Source of the DNA: Boswellia sacra
Lineage: Eukaryota > Streptophyta > Magnoliopsida > Sapindales > Burseraceae
Length of the DNA stretch: 64,000 nucleotides
NCBI GenBank assembly: GCA_013180625.2
Contig: SNVD02009169.1
Location: 62,001 to 126,000, forward strand
Direction of reading: 5' to 3'
Of this stretch, positions 1 through 13,700 are shown in pieces. The stretch's first letter is position 1, and each line of letters starts with the position of its first letter. Both the position numbers and the translations under genes were made by a program. Under the pieces are notes generated by a model. The model worked only from the letters and a program-made list of their open reading frames with translations. It did no database searches and had not been told where the DNA came from.

Positions 1-1011
1 CAAAACTATCTCACATGATTCAAAGTCTTAGTTAGGTCATGACACTGATGTAGTTCCACTTTCATAACTAAGCGAAGCCAACCTTATATTTCTTATTAAG
101 TCACTTAAATCCTTCTACTTGTCCATATACATCACATAAGTTGGACTAAAGATCCAATGACCCACTTCTGACAATACATCAAGAAAATAAATTCTATGCT
201 CCACAAAAGTACTTCCACGCCCTCTAAAATCTTGATCATTATCTCATTAGTAATAAAATCAATATTGAATACTTGATCTTCACTAATATAATTTTTTTTT
301 TCCCATCATTTCACACTACTATGTAAAGATATGCTCTTTATCGTTCAATGTATCTTCATATCTATATGCTCTTTATCGTTCAATGCATCTTCATATCTCA
401 ACTTACTACTCTCAAAACTAGTGCTTCAAAGTAAAAGCTTCAATCATCTTATGTCATCGTATACTACATATCATGCATAACTCAATTATCATAAAAATCA
501 TCCAAGCAAATCATAATTTTCTAAATTCCTCCTCCGTATACCTTGTATTCTAAAATAGCATATACCATGTAATTCCTCATATTACAATTATCATAACTCA
601 GTTCTTCATATAATCTTAGTTTTTATATGAAAATCATCACAATTCATAGCACTAACATAACTCAAAAATTAGGCTATACATAAATCCTCAAATCCACAAT
701 GCTTCATAAACTATTTAGCCTTATATCGAATATTTCTGTTCATATCATAACAACTCAAAATACTAACATAGAACAAACAGCTACGTTGTAAAATAGCTAG
801 GTAAGCAACAAATTCTAAATGTCTAACGTCATAACTAAGTCATAACTAACTAATCTCTCTTTGAGCTACTAGGGCTAAGCCAATTTATTTCTCCAACTAT
901 GTTCATATGAGGTTGCCACGTCTAAATTTGATGGTGCTTCCACAGACAACTACATCTTTCCAGAGCAAATACTTCTATCTGATATGATAAGAGTCTATAG
1001 AATCCTAACCA
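1..1011 (-). other. Internal leader region of a leftward LTR retrotransposon, no ORF
   Basis: The stretch lies immediately inside the primer-binding site at 1012-1027, so it should be the untranslated leader or decayed gag region of the element whose 5' LTR is 1028-4549. I see no open frame and no recognisable gag motif on either strand. The rest of the element lies beyond the left edge of the window. Confidence 0.5.
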
Positions 1012-1027
1012 GGCTCTGATACCAAAT
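1012..1027 (-). other. Primer-binding site (initiator Met tRNA type)
   Basis: On the minus strand this reads ATTTGGTATCAGAGCC, the usual plant initiator-Met tRNA complement. It abuts the CA end of the LTR at 1028, which fixes the element's direction as leftward. Confidence 0.85.
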
Positions 1028-4000
1028 TGACACGACCCGCCCCTAGCTACACGGGCGAATCATGCCTAAAACTGTAGACTACTGACTGTTTCTTAATTCT
1101 TGTCTTTCTCATAGAACAAACTTGAAATAATTTCCATTACATCCATAAATGAAATTTATATAAAACAATTTAACTATTACAACCTTGACCTATCCTTGCA
1201 CCATCACGTGGCTGGGCCTCCACACTTCCTAACTAGATCACATTTTGCTTTCATCCTGGGGGGAAAAATTTTAAAAACAAAGAAAAGTAAAAACAAAGAT
1301 GTGAGTATAAAACTCAGTGAGTGGGGATAAAAAAAATGTAATTGTAATTAAATCCAAAAGAAATCGTATCGTTATAAAATAAATATTTGCTTTATATAAA
1401 AAAAATAGTCTTTATAATCTATAACTTTCATATCATCTAAAATGTCATAAAACTTTAAAATAAATAACTATTGAATGACTAAATTCATCAAAATACTAGT
1501 TATATTTAAAACAATAAAATAATCATCTTCAATCGTATAATACGATGCTCTTGATGATCATGCTAAAATCATCGCTTCAGTTATTTACTATGCAAAACAT
1601 TAATTTTCTTAAAAATCTTCTTTCAAAAGAAACTATTGTGAATCATGCTTCTTTTTCAAACTAACTCATATAAACATATTCGAAACTCTTTTCATTATAC
1701 TAAACAAGTACCCCTGAAACTGTCTGATCCTGCCTGACGAGATCTAACATCGCACAGGCAGAGCTATCTGAATTTTCTCATACCTGGTGAGATCTACATC
1801 ACTCAGGCAGAGCTATCTGTACCTGGCGAGATCTAACATCGCGCAGGCCTGCTATCTAGTCATACGCATGCGTAGAGCTGCCCCCAAAGGGCTAAAGCGC
1901 CCAGATCACACGGCCCAAAGCCTCTATGTGTGTCTGAACGGGCCCCAAAGGCCTCTATCTTTCTATCTGAAATCTGCTGTCTCACTGTCTAAGTGAGCTG
2001 GGTACTAGCTTAGTATAATATAATTAAACTTTCTTCTTTTCTCTAAAACTGATTTCTTTTCAAAATTTATGAAACTTATATAAGCTGAAACTCATAATAT
2101 CTGAATCCTTGAAAATCCATGATAAATACTTAAAAGAATAATTGCAAATACTTTGAGAAATCCTTGAAATCAAATTGCTATAAAAAAAAATGATCATAAT
2201 TGTTCTGCTTTTACACTTTCTATAAAATGGTAAAATATGCATCTATAATAATATAGAAAACGATTCATATATAAAACATGAATCTTTCTTAAAAATGCTA
2301 GATCATTGTTTAAAACTAACTTTGCAACTAAAATTTATATCTATAACCATTTGGAAAACTAGATTTGAAACATCTTAATAATTGAAAGCAAACATAACAA
2401 ATGAGTCTATTTACCCTCGAGAAATAAAAAAGAAACTAACTTGAATTCTTCTGAATTTGCTAAAATTCTCAGAAATTCTATTAAATGCTAAATAAACATA
2501 GCTAAATAAATACTAAAAACATATTTCTAATTATCCAGAAAAATAAATCTTCTACTCTTTCTAAAACTTTCTAAAATATCCATAAAATAAAATACTTTTC
2601 ATCTCACTATAAACCATAATTTATATTTCTATCTCAAAATCTCATACATCATACTTTAACTCAAATCTTTTGAATGTTCTAAATTTTTCATAATTTTGCA
2701 TGTAGGTCCCTACAATTTCTGGAACAGCTTTCTAAATTTGTAATTCAGCCCCTGCTTGGGCAGTTTTAAAATTTTGCATTATCACCCCTACAGAATTTAA
2801 ATTCTACTTTCCAAAACTTTTTCTTCTTAATTTGCCATTATTTTGAATATACAATCACTTAACATTTTGTTAACCAAAATCACCATTTCTTCAACATATG
2901 TATTTATTTAAAGAAAATAACTCAATACCTCAATTTCTATACTAATTCATTTAATTATACAACTCTTTTCAAATTATAAACAAAAACTTTCTACTTTTCA
3001 CCAACATATATATTCATGCTACAACTTCCACATTAAATTTATTTTTTTCTCTTGTACTCAATCTTATCGAAATAACAATTGCTATATTTTTAAAATAATC
3101 TGCTAGCACCACCCATAACCATCTCTTCTATCCAAAATCTAATACTTTACACACTCCTATTCAGAAAATACATAAATCATCATGATCTATTCTAAAAACT
3201 TTTAATATAACTCAATTAATTAAACTAATAACTTAAATCATATGAAAAGCCATAAATTTAATACACTTGAATATAATATGAAATTCTCAAAACATAACCC
3301 ACTCACAAATTTGGGTGCACAACTCGATTAGCTCGGATTTGATTCCAAAATCAGCATTCCGCTTATCCGACCACATTCTTCAACAAAGAATTAATCCTTC
3401 CTTGTCCTAATATCATAAAAGAGCTCATCACATCATATTCAATTAGTAAGCAACTTGAATATTTAAATTTCTCAATATCCAACTTCATATCTTAATCCAA
3501 TCAATCCTAATTAACTCCATTTTCAAACTTCTTAAACAGAACAGTTCTTGTTCTTTGATTTTTAATAAATAACTGACTTGTCAAAATTGTCTAAGATTTT
3601 ATACAGACCTTCTACACATACATATCTAATAACATATAAAATTTCATAGCATTCCAAGTTCATTAAATACCTCAAAATCTTCATGTTTCTAGATACAAAA
3701 ATTCTGTAAATTCATTTCCAGAACTGACCTCTCCATTTTCCAAAATACATGACAATTTGTGATAAATTCACAAAATCACAAAACTCTCCAGATTTAAACT
3801 AGACATACATACAAACTCATATCCCAAATTTCATAATTTTTGAAGACCTCTAGATACCTCAAATCACTTACCCAAAACTGATTTTCTGTAGAAAAACTGA
3901 ATTTCCAGTAGTAAACAGTAAACTTCGAAAATTCATATAAAATGGTATACTCAACATTTTTCAATGATTCCAACTTTGAACAAATCCTTCTGATGTCTAT

Positions 4001-4549
4001 TTTAACATATATAAATTTCAGAATTAGATTCAAAGCCAATAAATTGTAAAAATTTTCGGAATTGTTACTGTTCACAGAACCCTAAATTTCTATCATTATC
4101 ATCAAAACTCAAAATTCCCTCAAACAAATTCTATAACAATCAACAAAAATATGAAATACATTGAATAATACTTCCAATTTCATCATTATTCTTCCTTCTC
4201 TCTCTATCTTCTCTCTCTAAAAATTTTTCAAATGTCTAATAACTCCTCTAAATTCATATCTATAGTTAGAATTCAAGATATTGAATTTAATTTGGGTTAA
4301 AAATGAAATAATTACCTTGAGAAAGCCCTCAAAAATGCTCCCAGAATTTGTCACTTCCCTTTCTCCTCTCTTCAGCCGTCACCCCTCTCCATTTTTTCTG
4401 GAATTCTCCCCTTTTTCTTTTTTTTTTCTTGTCTTATAATTAATTAAAATGAAAGGGAAGTGGGCTGGGCTATAGGTGATGGGCTGATTATAAAAAAATC
4501 AGTTGGGCTTGGGTTTCTGTAATTAGCCCAAAAAAAATGGGCTGTTTCA
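1028..4549 (-). mobile_element. Long 5' LTR (3.5 kb), probable Ty3/gypsy
   Basis: The segment starts TGACACGACC and ends GGGCTGTTTCA, so on the minus strand it runs TG...CA, and the CA end touches a tRNA-Met primer site. The outer edge holds a small hairpin (AGCCC, A-run, GGGCT). It contains only short chance ORFs. The size and primer type would fit a Tekay-like chromovirus or another gypsy lineage, but no coding domain is in the window to prove it. The outside flank begins GTATA, the candidate half of a 5-bp target duplication; the partner lies outside the window. Confidence 0.7.
1715..1985. repeat. Short tandem repeats inside the LTR
   Basis: Three decayed copies of a roughly 45-bp unit share the core GAGATCTAACATCGC and GCAGAGCTATCTG. 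They are followed by CCCAAAG-type short repeats near 1880-1955. The local GC content is higher than in the surrounding LTR. The ORF 1787-1996 spans this block and looks like chance. Confidence 0.65.
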
Positions 4550-4805
4550 GTATACCTACAAACTCATTTGACAATATTGCATGATTGTTACATCATTAAT
4601 CTTACCTAGTGATATTAATTTTTAAAATTCGCTCCTCAAACCATTACATGACACATAGATTTGTATGATAAATTTGTATCAAAAAATTATGATAGTTAGA
4701 ATTATTCAAAAAAAAATTAAAGATTAGTTTTTTAACTTAATTTGAGTTAGATTTTTACGTACTTGATTATAAAAGAAAAGTTTGAAATAATTTCTATTTA
4801 TGGGA
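4550..4805. other. Intergenic flank, nothing recognised
   Basis: AT-rich sequence between the LTR and the long-TIR element. No ORF, tRNA or repeat stands out. Confidence 0.5.
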
Positions 4806-5673
4806 AAGTATTACAAATAATCTTAAACTAAGGCCTAATATTAGATATGACCCTGATATTTTATATAATATTATCAATACCCTACCATTAACTAATTTCA
4901 GTTACCTAAGAGGTAAAAAAGTAACCTAAGTCATTTGCTTAAGTAGTTACATGTTTATTTTTTTAAATAAAACAATGTGCAAAACTTTATTGAAATAAAT
5001 CATGAACAATAAAATATGTAAAATAAATAAATCAACTATCAACTAAACCTTCAAAATAAACTACTCTTCTATGAATTTAGTTATTTGAATAAGGTTGGTG
5101 TTTTATAGTAATTTTAAAATTAATTCAAAATAGTTATGTTTTAGGGTTTTGAACTTTTTTACGAGTTATTATAATTTTTTATATTTTATTTATTTTAATT
5201 ATAAGAAAGTTTCTTTTAGTTTTTTGTTTTATTTTAGTTAGCTTAATTAATTTTATTTATTTTTTTAGCATTAAAATACTACATTTTAATCCATTAATTA
5301 AATTTGATTATTTTAATTCACCCTCTCTTGTTTATATTTAACTTATTTATTTAATTGGACTTTTGTTATGTATCTTTTTTTTAGAGTTTTATAATTATTG
5401 TATTTAGAAATTTTATATTTGTTGTCTTCTAATATAAGGTTACTAGTGAAAATTCTATAAATCTTTAATTCAAATGTTAAACCTATGATAAAATATTTAA
5501 ATAAAGAAAAATAGTACAGTTGAAGGGTATAATAAATTTTTATATATATTTTTAATGTGTCAGGGGACTAATTTAACAGAATTTGATGTTAACAAGGTTA
5601 TTGATAACATTATATAAAACAGAGGGGTTATGTTTAATATTAGATATTAATTCAGAGTTATTTATAATATTTT
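4806..5673. mobile_element. Non-autonomous DNA element with long (~85 bp) terminal inverted repeats
   Basis: The left end (about 4806-4895) matches the reverse complement of the right end (about 5590-5673) through blocks such as CTAATATTA, TTTTATATAAT and TTATCAATA. The interior is AT-rich and non-coding. Long inverted ends with no ORF suggest a Mutator-type or other MITE. I could not find an unambiguous target duplication; both flanks contain a degraded TTTATGGGA-like string. Confidence 0.5.
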
Positions 5674-5689
5674 ATATATATGTTTATAT

Positions 5690-5900
5690 GGGAAGAGATA
5701 TGTTAACACAAATTATTGACATAATTTACTAATATAAATTTATGACTTTTGATCTCATCAAATCCAATTATTGAGATCGAAAAATCAAAAAGTTATATTT
5801 AATACAATAAACTCATTTATCATCTCAATCATTGAATTTATAAATTAATAGTTAAAAATTTGTGCATAATTTTGTATAAAAAATTTATGTCGAAAGATCG
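5690..5900. repeat. Dispersed repeat, copy 1 (relative at 16133-16330)
   Basis: It shares an ordered set of short blocks with 16133-16330, including ATAAATTTATGAC, AAATCCAA, CATCTCAA, CATTGAA and AAAAATTT.TG. It is non-coding and AT-rich. It may be a small MITE family; the termini are not clear. Confidence 0.4.
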
Positions 5901-8900
5901 TTTACCTATATATATGTATATATATTCCATAAAGAATGCAAATAGCACTGCCTTTTATTTTAATGAAGCACTGTTTTGATAGGGCTTTAAGACAAAAGTT
6001 TTGTCTCCCCTCGGCAGAGCGAAAAGAGGGGCAAATACAACAAGGTAAAGGAATCTAATCCATGGGCGGCACACGTGTTATGATCTGGTATGGTAGTTAA
6101 AATCATGTGATTGGCTTGTCATTGCAGGTATTTGCTGTTGGTACGTGATTATAAAATGTCGTTTTATGGAGGGTTTAGGTTCTTCTAGAATTAAGAATCT
6201 AAAAGTGGACGACAATTTTAGCAATCCCTTTTGTCAATGGAGTTAATATATTGCTTCTCTTCAATGCCCCCCTAGAGGGACAGGCTGACGCTGAGAGTTC
6301 GGTATATACTTATAAATATTAAGTGATGGTTCACATCACATTAATTATATTCTTGGTTTTTCTCATAATAATTTATATTAAGTATAGTTTAGTTTTATAA
6401 AAATTGTAGAAGACGTATGATGGATTAGAAAGATCGCGAGCTCAGAATACCTCCATCGTTTGATTGGATTTTATGTTTACGTGGTGAGGAAGAGGATGGA
6501 ATTAGTTTTAAGATTGGACTATGGCTAATTAAAATAATATCCTTTTGTAATCAGAAATTGATTAGAAACTTAAGTGGAACTAAAATAACTTATTAAAATT
6601 CTATAATGGGTGAACTTAATCCATTCTATATCAGGAAATAGTGGTGAATTTAAAGACAAAACGGTTGACCTTCTCCTTCAAATTATATATTTATACCGAG
6701 ATTGTATTTGGTGTGATAGATAAGTTCTTCATTTGCTCAAGATCAAGTTTGGAATTCCAGGTAACTTGCATCATTATTATTGTTGTTTATTATATTTTAT
6801 GCTGATCGTATTATATATTGTTATTTATTTTATGTTAATTGGTGGAAAAAAGTCTTCTCTAGTGGATTATATGTTATGTCTTGAATTTAGTAATTGTCGC
6901 CTTCCACAAAAAGAAATCTGCCGCAATTGATCGCACCAATTCTCTCAAGTTGTTTTATTAAATTAATTACTCGATCACATCCAAATTCTGGTACTGCTTA
7001 GATGAAAGCTTGAAGTTGGAAGAGGATTAATAGAAATTAATCAAATAGAAATATAGCTTGGGAGTTGATGAAAATATTGACTTAATCAACCCTGACGCCT
7101 CTAAGGAGAAGGACCCGACCTAAGTTCAACCATTTTAACTAACCAGTTTTGAAATTGCTACTCATAATATAAGTTCAACCACTTTACTAAACAATTTTGA
7201 CATACATAGATGCAACCTCAACATTTCTAATCTCATATTAGTTCACCTTTCAACTAACGAACTTTGACATCACATCAGGAAAGCTGGATGCAATTTCCAG
7301 CCACAACCTACAATATTCTAAACTAAACTATACCTAAAGTCTCTTCAAACTTCCCCTAAACCTAATAAACCTTGAAGATTACTGCTTAATCGGAGCATCA
7401 CAAACCTAAACAGTAAAGACTACCATTAAACTACTCAATAACTTTCTAGAGATCATCGATATATATTAAAGAATTATACGTTGTTATTATTGCCATTTAT
7501 TTGCATGCTGCAGCCGACCACTTTGTGGAGCTAGTTGTGCGCCACTACATAGCTAGAAATACATTTAATATACACATATGTAAAGCTTATAGGTCAGGTT
7601 AAAGGGAGAAGCATGGAATACTGGTTCAGGTAAAGTTCTGAGAAAAATTGTCACGGGCGGTGTTGTTGGTGAATAGTGGTGTTGTGTTTCGAGTGCTGTT
7701 GTGGTACCCATACGTTTGAGTATTTGGTTTTTGTGTATATGTTACGGCATTGAAAATTCAAATTGCGTTTGAAGTGGGTCAGTGGGTCATCACCTTGCCT
7801 TCTATCTATGCGAGCTGTGGGTTCACAACATGGTTCAGATTTGGTAACATCGTGGAATTAACATAATTCTAATACTGGTCAAGTCCTGGACAAAGGTCGA
7901 AACTAGAACTTGAATACCAAATTAATTAGTATTAATTTATAGAAAGCACAATTTTTAGGAAATCTATCACTAGATCTTCAAATTTTTTTGTTAAACTATT
8001 CTACACGTTTTTCTTTCTTGTATATCTTGTTTTTTGTCCTTGGCTTATAAGTTGATCATTTGGACCATTCTAATTATCGGTTCTGTTGAATGAAACACGA
8101 GATGCAGTCATATGTAGAATATGTTTATTTTATTTATTTTTATCGCTAGTCCATGGTTCACAAGCCGTGGGCATTGACTCCAATATGGTAAGAAATTGGA
8201 ATTAACGTTTCATTTACAATGATGGGCTGAAATATTCTTCGACAACTGCACATAATTAATAGATATCAATTATAATTAGGTTATCATTAGTATATTAATT
8301 ATATGATTAATCTAATTAATATATTATATACAATGTTAGCAAGTTTACATATAACTTAAAGAGGGATGCTACATTTAGAAAGTTAATTTATATATAAAGT
8401 TAATATGATATCATTTATTCAGTGTCAGATGATATTGTATTTGTTATATTGATTTTTTTACATACATCATTCCATTCACTTGACATTATATATCAATTTT
8501 GTAAACAAATTTTATATATAGACTTTATAAATAAAGCATTATTGATAATTTAAATTAATTATCATAAACAATCTCTTCTATGAGACGAGGCAAGAGTAGT
8601 TATAATTTTTTTTAAATCCCTTCAATAAGACGAGGCAACAGTAGTTATGGTTTATTTTATTTTATTTTTAATCGTTATTTTTCTCCATAGCAGTTATGGT
8701 TTTTCTTTTTTTAATCGTAATTTTTCTCTATAGCATGTTGTCCAATTAGGGAGGTTTTTTTTTCTTTTAAAGCTAATGGTTAAAGAAAAAAAAATTGTCA
8801 ACATAATAAATATGCTTGGTTTTCCTTCCTTAATTTCCCTTTTATTCTTTTCCAGAACCATTAATCTTCGACATGTTAACAACGTTGTTTTTACTTCTCT

Positions 8901-10060
8901 GATGGCAATAATTGAAACCTTTTAGCTGATTACCCATAGGGAATAGAGAATTATCAGTTATAAAAGAAATTATTACAATTTCTTGTTGGTCTTCCTCGAG
9001 ATAGTTTGGAAACTTCTTTTGTTTCGCTGTTTAGATTCATTTTGCTTTATTGTTTTTTTTTCTTAATTCTTTTTACTATTTTGGTTGACTGGTACGTAGT
9101 ATATGTTTTCATTCGTATTTTCTTAATTTGGTTTCTGATATAATACGCATGTTTGATTAAATAAATTTGCATTGATCAACGAGTAATATATATCATATTT
9201 CCCGTTGTTTGAGTGTTATTGGTCTGTCTTCCTACATGTTTACAAGTTTATACATCGCGTGAAAAGAATGGTTTTCATTGACACATTCTCGAATCATTAA
9301 AAAAAAAAATCTTATTATTGAAGGTAGAAATTGAAATAACTTTAAATTATTTTAATGGGCTCAATTGGTTTCAGCTGCTCAACTTTTAAAAAGTAAATGT
9401 AATATAGTTTAATGAGTCAAAAATCATCTTAGCAATTAGATTAAGAATTCTCTATTACTGTTTGACTTATAAATACTTTGATAATATATAAGATTAATTT
9501 TACATAATTATATAAGTTGTATTCATCTTTTTTACGTGCGTTGTTGAACATATGTGAGTTTGACCAAATTTCCGACCTAAAAGTTTGGCGCCCCAATTTT
9601 GTTTTTCTATTTTTTTTCCAGTTATTGAGCAATAAGAACCTATCAATTACGACTCAAATTCTAATTTTCATCTTAATCTAATATGTCCAACAAAATATCA
9701 AAGTGATCAAATATTTCAGAATTAAAACCCTTTTGAGCTTCCTTCAATGTCACGTGATACTTTTCCCATGACAAAATTACCCAATAACTTGATCCAAAAG
9801 ACTCAACAAACCCCCTCTCTGATAATGAAACCGCGAAACCACGAAAAGCAGTACTAACCTTTGACATTTCCCGCAGTAGAGACAACTTAACCTTTGAGAA
9901 TAGTCAAAAAAATAACTATTAATTTAAAGAATTGCGCGAAACCCCTTCTTTCAATTACACTTATTTATAGACCATTCATTTGCCATTACATTGTCGATGT
10001 ACGTTTTCGGCTGTTAAGTTCCCTAGCAGCTCTGATCATCATTAATTTAGTAACGATTGC
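5901..10060. other. Intergenic region upstream of the lyase gene
   Basis: About 4.2 kb with only short, unsupported ORFs. CACGTG (G-box) palindromes occur at 6072-6077 and 9751-9756; the second lies about 630 bp before the lyase start and could be a promoter element, though one hexamer is weak evidence. A short local duplication (AGACGAGGCAA.AGTAGTTAT) sits at about 8581-8660. No RNA gene was recognised. Confidence 0.5.
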
Positions 10061-10380
10061 AGAGACAGAAGTATGTATAACAAGTTCAACACACCAAGTA
10101 GCTAGATACACAATCTCTCCTTTCTCTCTCCCTTTTTATCAAGGTGTCACTTTCTTAATAAGGTAACATAATTATCAAAGCGTATGTTGCCATTATCTTA
10201 GAAGATTTTGTTTGATGGGATATTTTGTTCATTGCTATATTTTGGTTTTTCTTTTTGTAGGTTCTTTAATTTGCTCCCGTTTTCCTGTCTTTCCATTTCT
10301 GTTATCTCTGTGGAAAGTTAAAGTTATAATTTCAGCTCTTCTCTGTTTAATGCAGGCAGCATTTCTTCATCTAGAGAACA
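10061..10380 (+). promoter_or_regulatory. Probable 5' UTR of the lyase gene, perhaps with a leader intron
   Basis: Pyrimidine-rich sequence precedes the ATG at 10381. AATGCAG ends at 10356 and resembles a splice acceptor, with a possible donor GGTAACAT near 10162, so a leader intron is plausible. No clear TATA box was found. This is inference from splice-like motifs only. Confidence 0.3.
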
Positions 10381-10706
10381 ATGAAGAAGGGGAGGTGTAT
10401 AAAGTGGATTTCGATTGTTGGGTCGTTAGTAATGCTTGTTCTGTTGCACTTGTTCCTCGGCGTTTGCTGTGAGAAGACCCCAGTTAGGTTCTTCCTCATT
10501 CTCTCTTGCGCTTTCTCTCTTATCATTTTATTTTCTTTGTTTTGTGTTATTGTGAGCGCGTGAGAGAGAGAAAGAGAGAGCTTTGCTTTAATTATTAGGA
10601 AGACTCTTGAAGAGAATTAAAAAGTTTTAATTTCTGTACAAACTTTTTTATCCTCTCGAGTTATATTTTGTGTGGTGAAATGTGTCCAAAACTATTGGCT
10701 CACTCT

Positions 10707-10751
<45 letters not shown>

Positions 10752-13700
10752 TTTTCGTAGTTTGTGTTTGTTCCCAACACATAAAGACGAGTTTCATTGT
10801 CTTCTTGTTCTCTGTACCCTCAAAAAGTTTCTACAGCTGTGAACCCAAAAGATCACTTTTCTTAATTGCCATTCATTCAAGTTCAACGACCCGAATGCCG
10901 CAACATGACCGCCATCAACCAAAGCCTATAACTCAGTCGATCGCGCCTTAGAATGTTCATCGTGTGAAACCATTGAATTCTGGGCCGGTGGAAACACAAT
11001 TCTTTGCAGCTTCACTTTTCACTTTTCTTTTAAATATTCTTAATGTGTACGCAGAATAAGTCATTTCTTATGTAAATTAATTTAATTTTATCAAAAATAA
11101 TAAAAATGGAAGTCCAAAATATAAGGATGATTTAAAACTTGTTTGCTGCTGAAAGTCCATGCATTCATTTTATTCTGTTAAGAAAAACGTGAACTTTGGC
11201 ATAGAAAATCAACCACATAATTTTTCTTTTCAAATACGTTATCGTGCCTAAAGGGCGTTAATTCTTCTTTAATTTTGATTTCTAACCTATTCAAAGAAAT
11301 TTAGAACTTTGTCCAGTTAAGTTTATTGCTATTATTTTCTGTTTCTTAGTTAATTTGATTAAGATGACACGTCGGTTTTGCCAACATTCTCTCTTTTGTC
11401 TGCAGAAAAGTTCTAAGGAGCATCAACGACAGGTCGCTCGGGGTGAAACTGCAGACGCAAAATCATAGACGGGTAACAGCACTTTGACAATCTTTTGTTT
11501 ACATTTATTTATTAATTCTTTACTAGCCGTGATTAGATTCCAACTACCCATTACTTTTATTTAATATATTTGAATGGTTATGTATATTAGTTAAGATAGC
11601 ATTAGCTATATAAATAAAATTATATTCACTTTTTTTCTGATTGATGAATGTTTTAGGTGGTTATGAGCAATGGCTTGGTGCAAGTTACTTTCTCGAGCCC
11701 AGAAGGTGAAATCTTAGGAATAAAATATAAAGGAATTGAAAATGTATTAGAAACAGACAATGAAGATAACAATCGAGGGTATGTACATATACACTTGGCT
11801 CACAATCTCAGTCTCCATATGTTATACTAGATTTTCTGTATTTGACAAAACCAACAATTTGTAGGTACTGGGACGTGGTCTGGTACGAGCCAGGAGGAAG
11901 TGGAATCTATGACAAGTAAATTCTCTTCCCTTGATCTATCTTAATTTCCTAGAACTTGCATTTATATAATTATATTGTATTGTTGCTAGAAAAAATGAAG
12001 ATATCTGAAAAATAATTTCCATATATGCAGATTAGAAACTACAGATTTCAAGGTGATTGCGCAAAATGAAGATCAAGTAGAGGTTTCATTCACAAGAAAA
12101 TGGAGCAGTTCCCGTGACAAAAATGTTCCATTAAATGTAGACAAAAGGTGCACTATTGTACGTTTAATTATTTTAAGAACACATAGACACAAAGGAATTG
12201 TAGAAGATTGATATCAGTTTTAACTTTGCAGGTATATTATGCGGCGTGGCTGCTCAGGACTCTATGTGTATGCCATACTGGAACGCAAAGAAGGCTGGCC
12301 TGATGTCGACATGGATCAAATTAGGGCAGTTTTCAAGCTCCAGAGAAACAAGTAAACACATCATCCAGTCCTTTTTAACCAGTTAGATCTCTAAGTTGAG
12401 TTGCTGACATGTGGATTTCGTTTTGAAAATGAAAATTGAATAGGTTTCATTACATGGCAATAGCAGACGACAGGCAAAGGATAATGCCAATGCCCGAAGA
12501 CCGTGCCACGGGTCAGCCTCTGGCCTATCCTGAGGCTGTTCTCTTGACCAAACCAATCAATCCTGACCTCAGAGGAGAGGTACCTCTCGTTTCTTTAGGC
12601 CTCATCAATCAATTAATTAAACTTCTACTGATAGAAGTGACAATTAAGAAAAGCAAAAGGGTTAATTCTAGATAAGCTTTCTGTTGAAGTTATTCTCAGC
12701 TTTTGGTAAACCATATATGATTTTGACTTCAAGTTACGCCCATAATCGCTTAGACAAAGATTCCTCGAAGGCTTTTGCTTTGAGCTTTCTTTTTCAAAGT
12801 GCTTAAATCATGTTGGTTCCAATTAAATTGATCCATTTTGAGACTCTGCTTTTAAGGAGGTTGAAACATTGATGCTTTTGTCCGTATCTTTGGCGTCAGT
12901 AATATTATTCTTCTATTTTTAAAGTCCCGTGACACTTTTGTTTTGTCGTGGTGGGGTTAGGTGGATGACAAATACCAGTACTCAAGCGAGAGCAAAGATA
13001 ACAGAGTACACGGGTGGATATGCTCTGACCCACCAGTGGGCTTCTGGATGATCACGCCAAGTGATGAGTTCCGCTCATCTGGCCCCATCAAACAAGAACT
13101 CACATCCCATGTTGGCCCTACTGTTCTCTCCGTATGTCTCTACACATTTTAACTTTTTCTCTTAAGAGCAGATCACCTTTACCTCCCCTTATGTTTGTAC
13201 ATACAATTCTACTACTATCTAATGCTGATTCCTTTTTTACCCTTAAATGCTTAGTAATACTAGAATAACACTAAGAACTGGAATTAAAAAGAAAAATAGA
13301 ATACAATGGGTAGTTTCATAAGCCTTTGAAACTTGGAGGAAAAAACGAAAGAAGGTATCATCATATCAAAACTTGGATAATGTTAAAACTGATATGAAGT
13401 TATGAGGAATCGATAATATAACAAATTGAATTATATAGAAGGTTTTCTGTAAGTTTATATAATAATATTATGATCCTGAAATTTAGTTGTTTGGTGAACA
13501 GATGTTTACGAGTACACATTATGGTGGGAAGGATGTGAACACAGAGTATAGGAATGGAGAGCCCTGGAAAAAAGTGATGGGTCCCGTCCTTGTCTATCTA
13601 AACTCAGTTTCATCCGATGAAAATCCCCTTGAGCTTTGGGAAGATGCTAAAGCTCAGGTATGTTATTATGTATTATATATGCTCAAGCATTCATTCTCTC

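Noticed and set aside
3794..4075. 93-aa minus-strand ORF
   Set aside because: Lies wholly within the long LTR, no domain, AT-biased composition.
9673..9885. 70-aa minus-strand ORF upstream of the lyase gene
   Set aside because: No recognisable family, no splice context; could be real but there is no support.
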